The notes beneath the pieces are model-generated. The model was not told where the DNA came from. It did no database searches and saw nothing but the letters and a program-made list of their open reading frames with translations. Shown piece by piece: positions 11,346 to 22,937 of a stretch of 64,000 nucleotides of DNA. Position 1 is the stretch's first letter. Each line of letters opens with the position of its first letter. The position numbers and the translations under genes are program-made. The stretch covers positions 29,166,341 to 29,230,340 of the forward strand of contig NC_132892.1 in assembly GCF_030463535.1 (NCBI RefSeq), given 5' to 3'. The DNA is from Salminus brasiliensis. Taxonomy: Eukaryota > Chordata > Actinopteri > Characiformes > Bryconidae.

Positions 11346-12137
11346 CTTCTTCCTTCTTCACTTGAGTAATTCCCTTACAAAAGCACAGAAGCAGAGAGAA
11401 TACAAAAATAAGAGAAGATAAAAAAAAACTAACATTACAAAAGCTGTAGACATATAGACATAAACTGAAATAATAATATTACTTAATAATAAAAAATAAT
11501 ACAAATAAAATATACAACATTCATGTAGAAAAATCCCGGGAACTAATAAATATTCTTTATAAATGATCAAAATCACGCAATAATTGATACATAATAATGA
11601 ACGTAAGGGAAATGAGCTAAATAATCAGTATGAAAGTAATAAACTCATTCCAAACATTAGCAGCAACCAATCACGTGAAAAAGACTGGCAGGTTTGCCAG
11701 TGTCAGAGCTAAACTGCTATTTAAGATTAAAACTGGACACGTCTGAGACATCAGGATTACACCATGTTTTTCAGTGCTGGGGAAGGCACATGCCTGAGTT
11801 TCCATCACTTAATTAACTTAATTAACTTAAATGACTGTCATGTACTCTGTATACTGGCATCGAGCGAGCCATCAGAACAAGCCTGCTAATTTATTTATTG
11901 AATGATTGTAATTTTGCTTTGGGAATCCACTTTTCCTTAAAGGAAAGAAATCCCCCTGTGCATCTCTTGGGATGGGGGGTTTCTTACAGTCAGCAGTGTC
12001 AGTGGACAGTTTTCTTACAGTGATATCAGACTCAGCATTTCCCCCTTGATTATTGTTATTTTGTGTACTGTTGAGTGATCCAATACTGCCACCTACTGAT
12101 AAGTAAATGTATTGCTTTCCCCTTTTTAATAAAGAGT
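11346..12137. other. Intergenic DNA after unit 3, no gene seen
   Basis: It is A/T-rich to about 11640. The segment 11940-12130 (GGGATGGGGGGTTTCTTACA, then GTTGAGTGATCCAATACTGC) recurs at 34019-34140 and in part near 53430, so it belongs to the duplicated intergenic unit. Confidence 0.55.
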
Positions 12138-12575
12138 CACTATTTGGGCAAATGTATTGGGACACTTGGTCATTCATAGTTTCCTCTGAAATCAAGGATA
12201 TTAAAAAGAGTTCATCCTACTTTTGTTGGATTAACTATAGTCTCTACTGTCCAGGGAAAAAAAGAAATCGAAATCCTACTAGATTTTGGAGAAGCATTGC
12301 TGCGATATTTTTTTTTGCAAGTTTGATGGTCATCACTTCATTGCATCCCATCCCCAGCCTCATCCTCTTCTCATTCCAAATGAAAGGGAAGCACCATCCA
12401 TCACTCCAGAGAACACAGTTAGTTCCACTGCTCCACAGCTCAATGCTGGTGGGCTTTATACCCCTCTAGCCCACACCTGGCCTTAGGTGTGGTGCCAAAA
12501 ATTTGTGTGCTCCAGAGAGTCCTACTCTATTGGCAGTACTACCTAGTTCTATGGCGATTAGACAAGCTGTGTGGG
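12138..12575 (+). mobile_element. MITE of the CACTATATGGAC family
   Basis: It starts CACTATTTGGGCAAATGTAT, then the family body TTGGGACACTTGGTCATTC and CTCCACAGCTCAATGCTGG, to GGCGATTAGACAAGCTGTG. The right terminal repeat is not clear. Confidence 0.7.
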
Positions 12576-12819
12576 CAGCAAATTTGGATCTACAGCAGTG
12601 ATGATGATGAAAAGGCCTAAAGTCTCACCAAGTTATCAAAGGATAGCAGAAGACTAGACTGTTGTCTATGGAGTTGTGATAATTAACTCAAATGTGAAAC
12701 ATTTTCATGAGGCTGTAATGAACAGGGCTGGTCTGGGCTAGGACTTATGCAGACATTAGGACCATCACGTCAGGAAGCTTCAGGGTTATAGATGCTCTTA
12801 GCTGACTTTGGTGATGTTG

Positions 12820-13452
12820 CATTTATACCCTCCCTACCGGACCTGCACACGGCCAGAACCAAGAAGCGTGTAGAGAACCTTGTCCGTGATCCGTCACACC
12901 CTGGACATCACCTGTTCTAGGATCTTCCCTCAGGTCGGCGTTTCAGCCAGTTGAGGATCAAGACCTCCAGACTACAGAGAAGCTTCTTCCCACACGCCAT
13001 CACACTCATGAACAGCTGAACATTACAACACTAATTTCTGAATACAGTCTACTACACACATACATCCTATCCAGATGTTCTCTCACTCTCCTTTCTCTGT
13101 ACTGCACTTTATTTATCTGATAGTGTCTCAGAACAATCTGTACTACCGTCTCAACCAGTGACTCCTCTGTTCTCCATATTTATATCTATTTAATTCAGTC
13201 TGCACTGTTCTGTACTGCTGCACTTAGCACTTTACTTTAAATATACAACTGTGCACATGTTAAGTTTACAGGTGTGTCTGTGCGTGTATGTCACTGTAAG
13301 TGTGTGTGTGTGTGTTTAGGTTGGGTGTGTTTGTTACTTCTGTAATGTCAGTTATCGTGCACGGTGAGCTACTGTAACCAAAAACAAATTCCTTGTATGT
13401 GTAAGCATACTTGGCCAATAAAGTCCAATTCTGATTCTGATTCTGATTCTGA
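12820..13452 (+). mobile_element. Non-LTR retrotransposon 3' end (Rex1/Babar-like)
   Basis: The reading frame carries the ending typical of fish Rex1-type LINEs: a basic stretch, a proline-rich turn, then FFPHAITLMN and a stop near 13019. After about 400 nt of 3' untranslated sequence it ends in tandem CTGATT units (13431-13452), the usual short-repeat tail. The 5' part is absent. Clade assignment is from memory of the motif. Confidence 0.65.
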
Positions 13453-13615
13453 TATATGGACATAAATCGTCTATTTTCATTTTATCATTACATTTATAGT
13501 CACATTAGTGTTTCTCAAAAAAATAAAAAGACACTTTTAGGCTAAGGCCTACCTACGGTAGAGGTTCCCAGATCTGCTCCTGGAGATGTACTATCCACTA
13601 TCGAAAGCAGCCATT

Positions 13616-13629
13616 ACTTTCACTTTCGA
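13616..13629 (+). promoter_or_regulatory. Unit 4 ISRE-like motif
   Basis: ACTTTCACTTTCGA, a match to TTTCNNTTTC, lies about 40 nt before the ATG at 13669. Confidence 0.5.
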
Positions 13630-13668
13630 TCTCAGTACTGTTATTACAGTTAACTTCCTCAAGAAGCC

Positions 13669-16600
13669 ATGCAGATCGCTTGTGTTTTAGTTCTCCTCTT
13701 TTATCTTCAGGAAGTGAGAACTGGTGAGTAATCCTCACAAAGTTGTTTGTAAACCAGATTCACATTCCTTTACATCCAGGATCTTAATTAGTTAAGGTTC
13801 ATTGCAGCTCTTTAACGTCGCCCTGCATATCAGTACTTCCTTGTTTATGTGTCCTACGATCCCACGCAGTGTTTACAATATTCAACAGTCTTTCTTGGTT
13901 TAAATCCAGTCTGTGTTGGTCAGTAATGAACTTAAGGAATCAACAGGCTGACTGTGGTGAAATTATGGCTTGGGAGGTATAATACATACAGATCAAACAG
14001 GTCTTATCAGCCAAACCTGTCTTTTTAATATTAGGAGGGTTATGAATATCATGTATTCATGTCAGATGCTGTAAAATCATTTGACTGTGTTGAATGCAAT
14101 TATATTTTCTACACGTTGAAGAAATTCAGTTTGGGTAGTTTTGTATAGATATCCTGGATTAAACTCTTGTGTACACCTCGCTTAGCCTCAGTACGTCATA
14201 ACGGGTCAAGTCCAAGTGTCCTCTTTGTCCTTCAAGGGTACACGTTGAGGAGACACCTCTCTCCGTTATTCTCTGCTATGGCAATTGCTATTCGGATACA
14301 TCCTGTAGTTCAGGGGGTTAATCGTGGTGGTCTTCAACATAAAATCCCCCTTTATGAGAATGGTGTGGTTCTATTTATTACTGTACCAGATGTCCATATG
14401 TCCATATGTCCATATTACTGACAGCTCTTTATTCAGGTTACAAATTAAATACTTCAAATAGTGAATTAATTCAGATGTTCCAATATAAATGATAACGAGT
14501 TGCCTCAGTCTGCCTCTGTTTTCTATGTTATTACACACAGTTTCAAGAACCTCAGGGTTGCCTCATCCTGTAAATATTTAGATATTTTTAGGTCTAATTT
14601 CTAGTGCTGTCCTCTCGCCGGTCCTCCCTTCCTGTCTTTAATCGGTCATTTGAACTCAATTAAACTGAATGTACTTCCCAATTCTTATATCTCTATTATG
14701 TCTTATATATTCCCTTGTTCTTACCCAAATCATTTTTCAAATCATCTTTATCTGGAATAATACATTTTAAAAAAATTCGTAAAGTGCTTCTCCAATGCCC
14801 AAAACAATTGGGATGTCTGGTATCTCCAAATGTTCTGTTTTATTATTGTTATTGTTTTATTATAGCAAATATTAGGAGTGTTTTATTTTGGAGTCAAGGT
14901 TATTATAGAGTGAGTGACTGGGTGCCGACGTGGACAGCAATGTGCTCCTCTGGCCTTGAACTCTATCCGCCCTTTTTGACAACCCTATTGCTTAAATACT
15001 TATATAGCGCCAAATTTGGCTTCATTTTGGTTTTTAATTTCCATCTATTAATTTGCCAATCACAGCCAATCCCTTATTTCTGTTCGCTGATAGATTCTTG
15101 GATATCATAGGGTTGGTATTACGAGGATTAAGGATCTTTAAATTCATGTTTCTTTTTCCACTTTTCCACAGCTCAGTACCTAATGTTCTTCTTTTAAACC
15201 ACACTTTTTTAGACTCGTAATTTTGTTTTAAAATTTCATTTACAGGCTTCCCTAACACTCCTTCAAAATCACTTTTGGATGATATTTTAAAAATCAATGC
15301 TGACTCTACCGGTAAAATGTCTAAACTATATAACCTCTTACTTTCATTAGTCCCTACCCAGACAATATTTCTTAAGCAGAAATGGAAAGAGATTTACAGC
15401 TTACTTTCAAGTAGGAGGTTTGGGACAGGGTTATTCGTCGCATCCATACTTCTTCAGTCTGTCCTAGACACAGTTTTATTCAGTTAAAATTGGTCCATCA
15501 ATTGTACTGGACAAAGGCTACAGTATCTAAACTTAATCCAAATCTTGATGTTCTCTATGTCTATGACCCTCTCTCACATGTTTTGGTCTTTTCCAGCTTT
15601 AAAATCTTTTTGGCAATCTGTTGTCTGTGTATTCTGATGCGTGTGCATTTTGCACCCTTCTAACTAGACATCTTATTTTAATATAGTGAAAAAGTTCCCC
15701 ACCACCACTTCATTTAAATGCTGGCTCAAAGATGTTGCCTTATTCTTGTATCCTGTATTCTTGTAAAAATGAGACACACGCTTAGAGGCAACAAAATCCT
15801 AGAGGCAATAGGACCCCTTTTTTGCTTTTTTACTCAGCAGTCTGATCTGTAATCTCTTTTCCTTTTGTTATATATATTGTATATATTAGTCTTTTTTGTA
15901 TGTTTTGGGAAACGTGTATATCTAAGTGCATTTAAGATCATACCAAAGGACAGGGTAGGTGAGGGTGGGCGAGGGTAGGTGAGGGTGGGCGGGGTAGGTG
16001 AGGGTGGACAGGGTGGGTGGAAGGGGTGTAATTCTACTGGGTGGCCTGGATGGCTTAATGTTAATCTACTCCAGAGAGTACTATTCTACTGAGGCTAGAC
16101 AAGCTGTTTGTGTGCATTTGCACATCTGTGTCAGCAGTGGGTGCAACTTAAAGTATCTGAATGCTTTCATTAGAGTCAGTATTCACAAACATTTGGACAT
16201 GTGGTGTATTTGTGTTTCCTTTCAAATTTAGCACCTAAACCCTTTACAGCAATATGAAACTACACTGTGTACTTCAAAAGGATTTGGTCAGCGGATAGAA
16301 TGAAAGTCATATACTCACATTTTCACTGCATTTAACACCAACTTTACATTTACAGATCTTCAGTATGAAAGCTGTGTTTACTGGACTTCCTCTAAAGGAT
16401 TTGGCCTGCCTGAATACACAGAAAGGATAGTGGTGAATGATGTCTCTGTCTTCTACCATGACAGCAGAACAAAGTCCAAAATGCCCTGTCCTGACTGGAT
16501 CAACACCACTGCAGGAAGAAAACAATGGAGTATAATTCATGAATTTTCAGACCACAACAGATTTGTTAGTACCCTAGGTCTTCAGTCGGCTACAAAACAG

Positions 16601-19600
16601 TTCAACCTGACAGGTAATCTGCTTTTCTAGACTTCAGATTATAAAACTAACACCTGAATCACTGCACCAATCAGATACAGTAACAGACAGTTTAGAACCA
16701 GGGCAAACTTCTCCTGCTAACTTTAACCATTTATAGCCTTGTCCTGCTGACCTCACTGAGCTCCTTCTTCTTTGCTGCCCTTCTCGCAAATGACCGCTCA
16801 GTATTCAACAAGAGAGGTCAGCAATACTTCAAGGTGAGCTTGGAACAGACAGGTTATGTGCACAGAGATAATACACAGGGGAAATGTTCATAATTGGATG
16901 AGGGCTAACATGTCAGCAGGCTAAGAGAATTATAGGAGTTGTAGTTGATGAACTATGAGGCACTAAGGAGACCCAGAAGTATTTAAGGACTACTTAAAAG
17001 GTTTACACAGTGTCTGTATAAATGCCCAGATATGTTATTCAATACAGTTGAGTCAATATAATAGAATTTGTTTCTACTGTATTTCATCTAAACTGCTGGT
17101 AAAATGTTAACAAAAAATTAATTAATTACAGTATCTGGAAATCAGTAAATATTTGTTGTTTCTCTGTTTCAGGTTCACTGTCTCACCAGAACATTTACCA
17201 GGGATCAAATTGCTGCTTCCTGTATCCTGATGGGACTCACAGGGCATTTATGATTCACGCATTCAATGGAAAGGACTTCACAAGTTTCGACATTGACAGC
17301 CAGACATTTGTAGCTGCAGTTCCTCAGGCTGTCCTGTACAAGACTCTAAGGGAGAGAGACTTAGCCGGTATAGGTATGCCGGTCGCATACGGCAAGAAAA
17401 TATGTCTGGAACGATTGAATATATTAAAGCAAGCTCCAGGAGTCCTCATCAAAAAAGGTGAGATATGTCTTTACATTTACATTGGCAGGCATTTAGCAGA
17501 TGCTCTTATCCAGAGCGACTTACAAAAGTGCTTTACTATTTACCCAAGAAAAAACCTTAGCTAGTTAGAATAGACTAATAGTTCAAGGATACTCTAAGCT
17601 TTAGACATTACTAAGCACACGTCAATAAGGTGACCATAGTACTCTGCTGTTCATCCAAGTATTCTCTGTAGAGGTGAGTCTTCAGTCTGCGTTTGATCAT
17701 ACTTGAAGCTGGACGGGCTCTTGGTGCAGATCGGCTTTTGACCATTGCCATCAAGTACGGAGGGGCTGGCTGGTCCTTTCTTGGCTTTGTAGGCCAGAGT
17801 CAGGGTTTTGAATCTGATGCAAGCAGCAGCTACAGGAAGCCAGTAAAGAGAGAATGCAGCAGTGGAGAGACATGGCTGAATTCTGGATGAGTTGCAGCCA
17901 GAAGAGAGTTGCAGTAGTCAAGTCTGGAAGTGACATGAGACTGAACAAGAATCTGGGCGACTCTCTAAAGAGGAAGGGTCGAATTCTCCGGATGTTGTAC
18001 AGGAGAAATCTGCAGGGCCGAGTTACGTTTGCGACATGACTTGAGAACGATACCTGATCATCCATGACTACACCAAGGCTTCCAGCTTCTGTAAAAGGAG
18101 TGACCAGTGAGTTCTCAAAGGTGATGGCAAGATCGTTTTTAGGTCCAGCAGTTCCCGGGATGTATAGCAGCTCTGTCTTGCTGGGGTTGAGTTTGAGGTG
18201 GTGAGCCGCCATCCAAGAAGAGACATCAGCGAGGCATGCTGAGATGTGGGCAGAAACCTGTGTGTCCTTGACTTCCTCTTTCTAGATGACATTGTTTAAA
18301 GTACTGTCTCAATAATCCTAAAATAGCTCATTTCATGTTTAGTAAGGTTATGTCATTTGCCCCACTAAAAATAAGGTTTATTGGCAAAATGTACAAACTT
18401 TCAGCTGTTTGCAATGAACCAGTCAAACAAGATCAATTTAAAACACAACTAATATAATAAATATTAATATTAATTATATATAATATATATGAATATAATA
18501 ACTAATAAGAAGTGCTTTCTCTGCATTCAGCACATAATACCACTGTTAATGCTGACTGAAGTCTCATTATTATTCAACCCCTTCACTGTTCTACGCATAT
18601 GACCTGCTGCAAACGTGATGCACAGGCAGACACCAGCTTCTGGCAGCGTTCCTGAGGAATCTTAGCACATTCCTCATGGTCAGTGGCTCCAATTCTTTAA
18701 TATTCTGCTGCAACCGCCTTTCTTAAATCCCACCAATGTTCAGTTCATTTCTGGTAACTGTGACAGCCAATCTTCCAGGTCTTCTTCTAAAACCATGCTT
18801 TGGTGGGCTCTGAGGAATGCCTGGGGTCATTCTCCTGTTGGAAAGTCTAATGACACCTAAGCTTCAACTTCCTTACGGAAGACATTTTTCCTAGGATTTC
18901 CTGAAGCTTGATTGAATTGATCTTGCACTTCCACACACTGCAGGTTTCCAGTGCAAGTGGAAGCAAAGTAGCCCCAGAGTATCACCAAGCCACTGCCATG
19001 CTTCACTGTAGGCAGGGCGTTCTTTTCAGTGTACACGTCTTCCTCCTCCAGACATACTGCCAATGAAAAATGGCTACCAGAAAATGGCATGCCTTCTGTG
19101 AGGACACTTAAACTTGGGAGTCATTGGACCTTTCTACAGGACAGTGATCCCAAGCATACCCAAGTCCACCAAGGCTTGGTTTCACAAAAAGGTCCGGAAG
19201 GCTCTGAAGTGGTTGGCACAGTAGTTTCACTTGAGCCCCATGGAAAATCTTTGGTGGGATTCGAAGAAGCTGGTGTCTGGCAATGCATCATATTTGTAGC
19301 ATGTCATAACAGAAAATGGGTAAGCTAAGATGCTTGTTATGAAGGGGTTGAAAAATTCTAAGACTAAAGTTGGAGTTGAAGTTGGAGAAAACACTTGTTA
19401 TATTAGTTGTGTTAAGCTATTTAAATAGGTCTTGTTTGATTGGTTAATTGCACGTTTGTAAATATTGCTAATAAACCTAATTTGCATGGGAACATGAACC
19501 AATATGAAAATAATGAAAACAAGGGGAGCACAGGGCTAAATATGATATAAACCACTTATGAGTCTTCATACCACAGTTCTAGTTCTGACATTACAAACAT

Positions 19601-20381
19601 GGAATTTGAATGTCTAGAACAGATGTTGTAGATCTTCTTGGTTATTTAGCTCTAATTTGCTCAAAATTTTTTCCAGTTCCAGAAGTCAGGATCTTTGAGA
19701 AGCAGAAGGCCGGCTCTGTTACAGTCACATGTCATGTGACAGGGTTTTACCCCCGGGTGATTCAGGTGGACTGGCTCGGTCCAGATCTTCAGCCTGTGGA
19801 TGGGGTCACTAAATTCTTACCCAATGAGGACGGCACGTACCAGACCAGAAAGAGTGTGATAGTTCCAGAGGAGGATGTAGGAGAACACACCTACAGCTGT
19901 GTAGTGCTGCATAGCAGCGTACCGGACAACATCACCAGAGTCTGGGGTATGAGGACTTCTGCACATTGCTATATCTGTTACCTACTCTACCAGTACTACT
20001 ACTTTATTTGGTATAGTAAATAAATATTAAATTAAATAAATTCAATGAAACATATTAAGAGCAAAGTCTGGACTGATCTCAGGATTGTGTTTTGTGTAGT
20101 TGTGGAGAAACGCAGCAGGATTGCTGTTTGGACGTCTCTTGCCTGTGTTTGCTTGTTGGTGATTGGATTTGGTTTCTGGATCCGCTGTAGATCCAATGAT
20201 AAGCAAGTAAGTAGACTTTTAAAACCAGTGCTCTGCTTTGAGAAGACACCATGTATGAGATACATCTTCCAAAACCACAAATTTCTAGTTCTGTTTCTTA
20301 ATATTCCTTATTCAATCAACTTCATTATATTTTCTGGGGTTTTTTTCTGCTTTGTTGAAGGTCCCACCTGAGGTCACATAG
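13669..20381 (+). CDS. MHC class I-like heavy chain, unit 4 (type B, altered tail)
   Basis: Exons 13669-13723, 16356-16613, 17173-17457, 19677-19946, 20100-20206 and probably 20361-20381; 996 nt, 331 residues in this model. Alpha3 is one codon short (DGVTKF instead of DEGVTDV). The transmembrane exon is type B: VVEKRSRIAVWTSLACVCLL, then VIGFGFWIRCRSN. The usual donor after AAT G has changed from GGTAAGC to GATAAGC. The next usable donor is CAA|GTAAGT, and an acceptor before 20361 would add VPPEVT and a stop. Reading on without splicing stays open to 20371. Intron 1 holds an L1-like relic and intron 3 an L2 and a foldback Tc1 relic, which makes this the longest unit. The first five exons are well supported; the tail exon is a guess. 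Confidence 0.82.
14140..15660 (+). mobile_element. L1-like LINE ORF2 remnant in intron 1 of unit 4
   Basis: Plus-strand pieces fit L1/Tx1-type ORF2: a reverse-transcriptase part AIAIRIHPVVQGVNRGGLQH at 14281, then FLPKSFFKSSLSGIIHF at 14718, PNVLFYYCY.....ANIRSVLFWS near 14830, and HMFWSFPALKSFW near 15575. The catalytic YADD expected after the first piece reads YENG. Several stops and frameshifts break it, so it is dead. Confidence 0.75.
15952..16026 (+). repeat. G-rich minisatellite (GGGTAGGTGAGGGTGGGCGA type)
   Basis: Several units of GGGTAGGTGAGGGTGGGC lie head to tail, giving many GGG runs close together on the plus strand. It could form a G-quadruplex. It lies in intron 1 of unit 4, between the L1 relic and a MITE piece. 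Confidence 0.8.
16050..16206 (+). mobile_element. Right half of MITE in unit 4 intron 1
   Basis: CTACTCCAGAGAGTACTATT leads to TTCACAAACATTTGGACATG and GTGGTG, the right terminus of the MITE family. The end sits about 150 nt before the alpha1 exon, as in units 5, 6, 8, 9 and 10. Confidence 0.7.
17472..18268 (-). mobile_element. L2-like LINE 3' end inserted in intron 3 of unit 4
   Basis: Read on the minus strand it carries reverse-transcriptase C-terminal motifs HHLKLNPSKTELLYIPG, LGVVMDDQVSFSSHV and CRFLLYNIRRIRPFL, typical of fish L2/Maui elements. It ends in the common tail whose plus-strand form is TTTAGCAGATGCTCTTATCC. Unit 5 has the uninterrupted site (GATATGTCTTTGACTTCCTC at 24936), so the insertion came after units 4 and 5 separated. 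Confidence 0.85.
18555..19350. mobile_element. Foldback Tc1-like remnant in intron 3 of unit 4
   Basis: It is the same element as 25071-25831 in unit 5. The right half encodes DSDPKHTQVHQG, a Tc1 transposase signature, on the plus strand; the left half carries transposase-like sequence on the minus strand. Being in both introns at the same place, it predates the unit 4/5 duplication. Confidence 0.7.
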
Positions 20382-20709
20382 AAGAAACAGCAAAATAGAG
20401 AGTAGACACTGGAGTCAGCGGTGTTCCTGTCACTACAGGCTGTTATTATGAGACTTATTTAACAGCTGCAGTGTTTATGTGGTCTGTGTGTAATGTCTGC
20501 ACTGTCAGCTGATATAATACTGCCATCTACTGCTGAGACTTATAACGTCATTTCTGAATATTGAAGAAATATGAAGAACTGAATTCAAAAGAACTGAATA
20601 TTCACTGCAGTGCACTTATTCTGCTGGACTGACATGCATTTTCCAGTAATGTAAAAACATTATTTTTATTACAAATATATTATGCTCTGGTTTTGTTATT
20701 TATCACAAC

Positions 20710-20719
20710 AATAAATAAA
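20710..20719 (+). terminator. Candidate polyadenylation signals of unit 4
   Basis: Two overlapping AATAAA hexamers (20710-20715, 20714-20719) lie about 330 nt after the proposed stop. Confidence 0.45.
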
Positions 20720-21235
20720 GTTTTTAAAGTATTTGTATTACAACACAGCAGAAATCTGTGAAGCTCTCATATACAAGCCATGTGTAAAAGCACAAACCTT
20801 CTAAGAGCATTAAGAAGAACCGCTAAGAGGAACTAAGAAGAAGGAAGTAATGTTAGAAACCACTGAGCTGTGCTCAGTTTGACATTGGCAATCATCAGTA
20901 ACTGCCAAACTGTCCATATATATTTGCATTCTGAAACTCTGTATATAAAAACTATGAGATAAAATAACATTTAGTTTTAATCATATATTATAATTCTCCT
21001 CATGGCTTATCCTCCCAATAGTGTGTTCTTTATTCTCACTGCATTGGTTCAGTAAGAAGTGGGTATGATAATTTAAGGTAAACATTAAATGAAAAAAATA
21101 TATTCATATAAACAACAACAACAATTATAATAATACAAATAATGGTATTATTATTGTTATTGTTATTAGAAGAAGAATTAGTATATCATATATATCATGA
21201 CACACTCAGTCAGGTGTGTCCAAACATGTTTGATA

Positions 21236-21311
<76 letters not shown>

Positions 21312-21977
21312 TACATATTATATATATATACATATATACATATATATGTATGTATGTAATTATATTTGTATTGCTCTTCTTGCAGTGGGACCTGCTACAG
21401 AACCATTTTAGTAGTACCCATAAATTAATTTGTCATCATTGAAAGAAGTCTAACATATAAAAACATGTCATTCTCAACAATGTTTTAATGACATGTGAAA
21501 TCATAAGGACTTTATTAGGGCTAAAGCAAAACTCATGGTTAGGACATGCAAGGAGCAAAACTCAGGCAGGCAGGTACATCATAGGCAATTGCGTAGTAGT
21601 GATAGTATGTTAGTCCGTAGTAGTATGGTGATTCCACCCAAAGCACTCCCAACAGACTTGCTTTTGAGGAATAGTAATCAGTCCCCTAATGAACAGCACC
21701 GGTGTTTGTCATGTTTTTTCGAGGAATAAATGACCAGAACATGTTTATGCTTTGTAGTATAAATATAATAAGAATGTCAGAGTAAATATGCTGTAAAATA
21801 AAAGACTGGTTTGTATGGGTGGTCTTTGTTTTTTTTTGTTTTTTTTTATTAATTTAATTCCCAAAAAGTCCCAACAGACTACATGTTACAATCATTCATC
21901 ATTATGCATAGTTTAATGAAAATGATCTGTTGTTGAAAAGTTTGATCCAAAATTAGTTTGAATGTAAAGCACACTTA
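20720..21977. other. Intergenic DNA between units 4 and 5
   Basis: It contains a GT/AT microsatellite at about 21238-21345 and A/T-rich sequence. I see no exon. The open frames here arise from the simple repeats. Confidence 0.6.
21238..21345. repeat. (GT)n-(AT)n microsatellite
   Basis: A short GT run passes into about 60 nt of AT repeat and then imperfect ATAC/ATGT repeats. Confidence 0.9.
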
Positions 21978-22840
21978 CAGCGGGGGAAGTATTGAACACG
22001 TCACCAATTTCAATCAATCAATTTTCTAGGTAAATGTATTTCTATAAAATTCTCTCCAGATGTTGGCAACAAACCATTCAACCTACACATGAAAGAAATT
22101 GAACACGCTTGCTGAAATGTATTATATAATATAATATTATATATTATATATATTATAATACTTTATTCAAAAGCCTTTGTTGACGATGACAGCTTCAAGA
22201 CTTCTCCTGAATGGGTCTCTGAGCTCTGAGCTTTAGTTCCTTCCATAGATTTTCAATTAGATCCAGGTCAGGTGATTGTCTGGGCCATTGTCTGAAACCA
22301 ATTGAGAGTTTCCTTGGCTCTGTGTTTAGGATTATTGTCTTGCTTAAATTTCCACCCTCGTTTTGTCTTCATCATTCTGCTTGATGGCAGCAGAGTTTTA
22401 TCAAGAATGTCTCGGGAGATTTGTCTATTCATCCTTCCTTCAATTATATGAAGCGTGCCGGTGCCGTATGCTGAAAAACAACCCCATACTGTGATGTTCC
22501 CACCTCCAAACCTCACTGTTGGTATATACTTTGGCATGCAAAGAGTTCAATTTTGGTCTCATCTGACCAGACTATATTCTCCTAGTATTTTACATGCTTG
22601 TCTAAATGTTGTTGAACTCACTTCAGCATGCTTTATCTTCTGCAGTGTCTTTTTGAAGCTCTTGACAGGTGGTCCTTGGCTCTTGGACAACTCATCTGAT
22701 AATTATTTCCAGTGTCTTGAAATTCTTCTGTAACAAAAACCATCAGAATATTTTGCAACAATAAGGTTGCGAAGGATTTGAGAAAAAATATTCCATAAAA
22801 ATGTGACTTTTTGTTTTTACAGGGCACAGTTTCAAATACA
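21978..22840 (-). mobile_element. Tc1-like element, right end lost, upstream of unit 5
   Basis: The left end CAGCGGGGGAAGTATTGAAC follows a TA, as in Tc1 terminal repeats. Minus-strand pieces include [20 protein letters not shown] and [14 protein letters not shown] of a DDE transposase. I cannot find the matching right terminus before the unit 5 promoter. Confidence 0.75.
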
Positions 22841-22883
22841 GTTATGGTAATGTTGCTTTAAGTGTGGTGTGCCAACAAAACCA

Positions 22884-22897
22884 GCTTTCACTTTCAC
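22884..22897 (+). promoter_or_regulatory. Unit 5 ISRE-like motif
   Basis: GCTTTCACTTTCAC is an exact TTTCNNTTTC about 40 nt before the ATG at 22938. It is the best such site in the window and sits directly after a truncated Tc1 element. Confidence 0.55.
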
Positions 22898-22937
22898 TCT
22901 TCTCAGTTCTGTTCATATTAAAGCTTCCTCCAGCGCC

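Noticed and set aside
17693-18039. Plus-strand frames in unit 4 intron 3
   Set aside because: They are shadows of the L2 reverse-transcriptase remnant on the minus strand.
21142-21442. Open frames rich in Tyr-Ile repeats
   Set aside because: They are the translation of an AT microsatellite.
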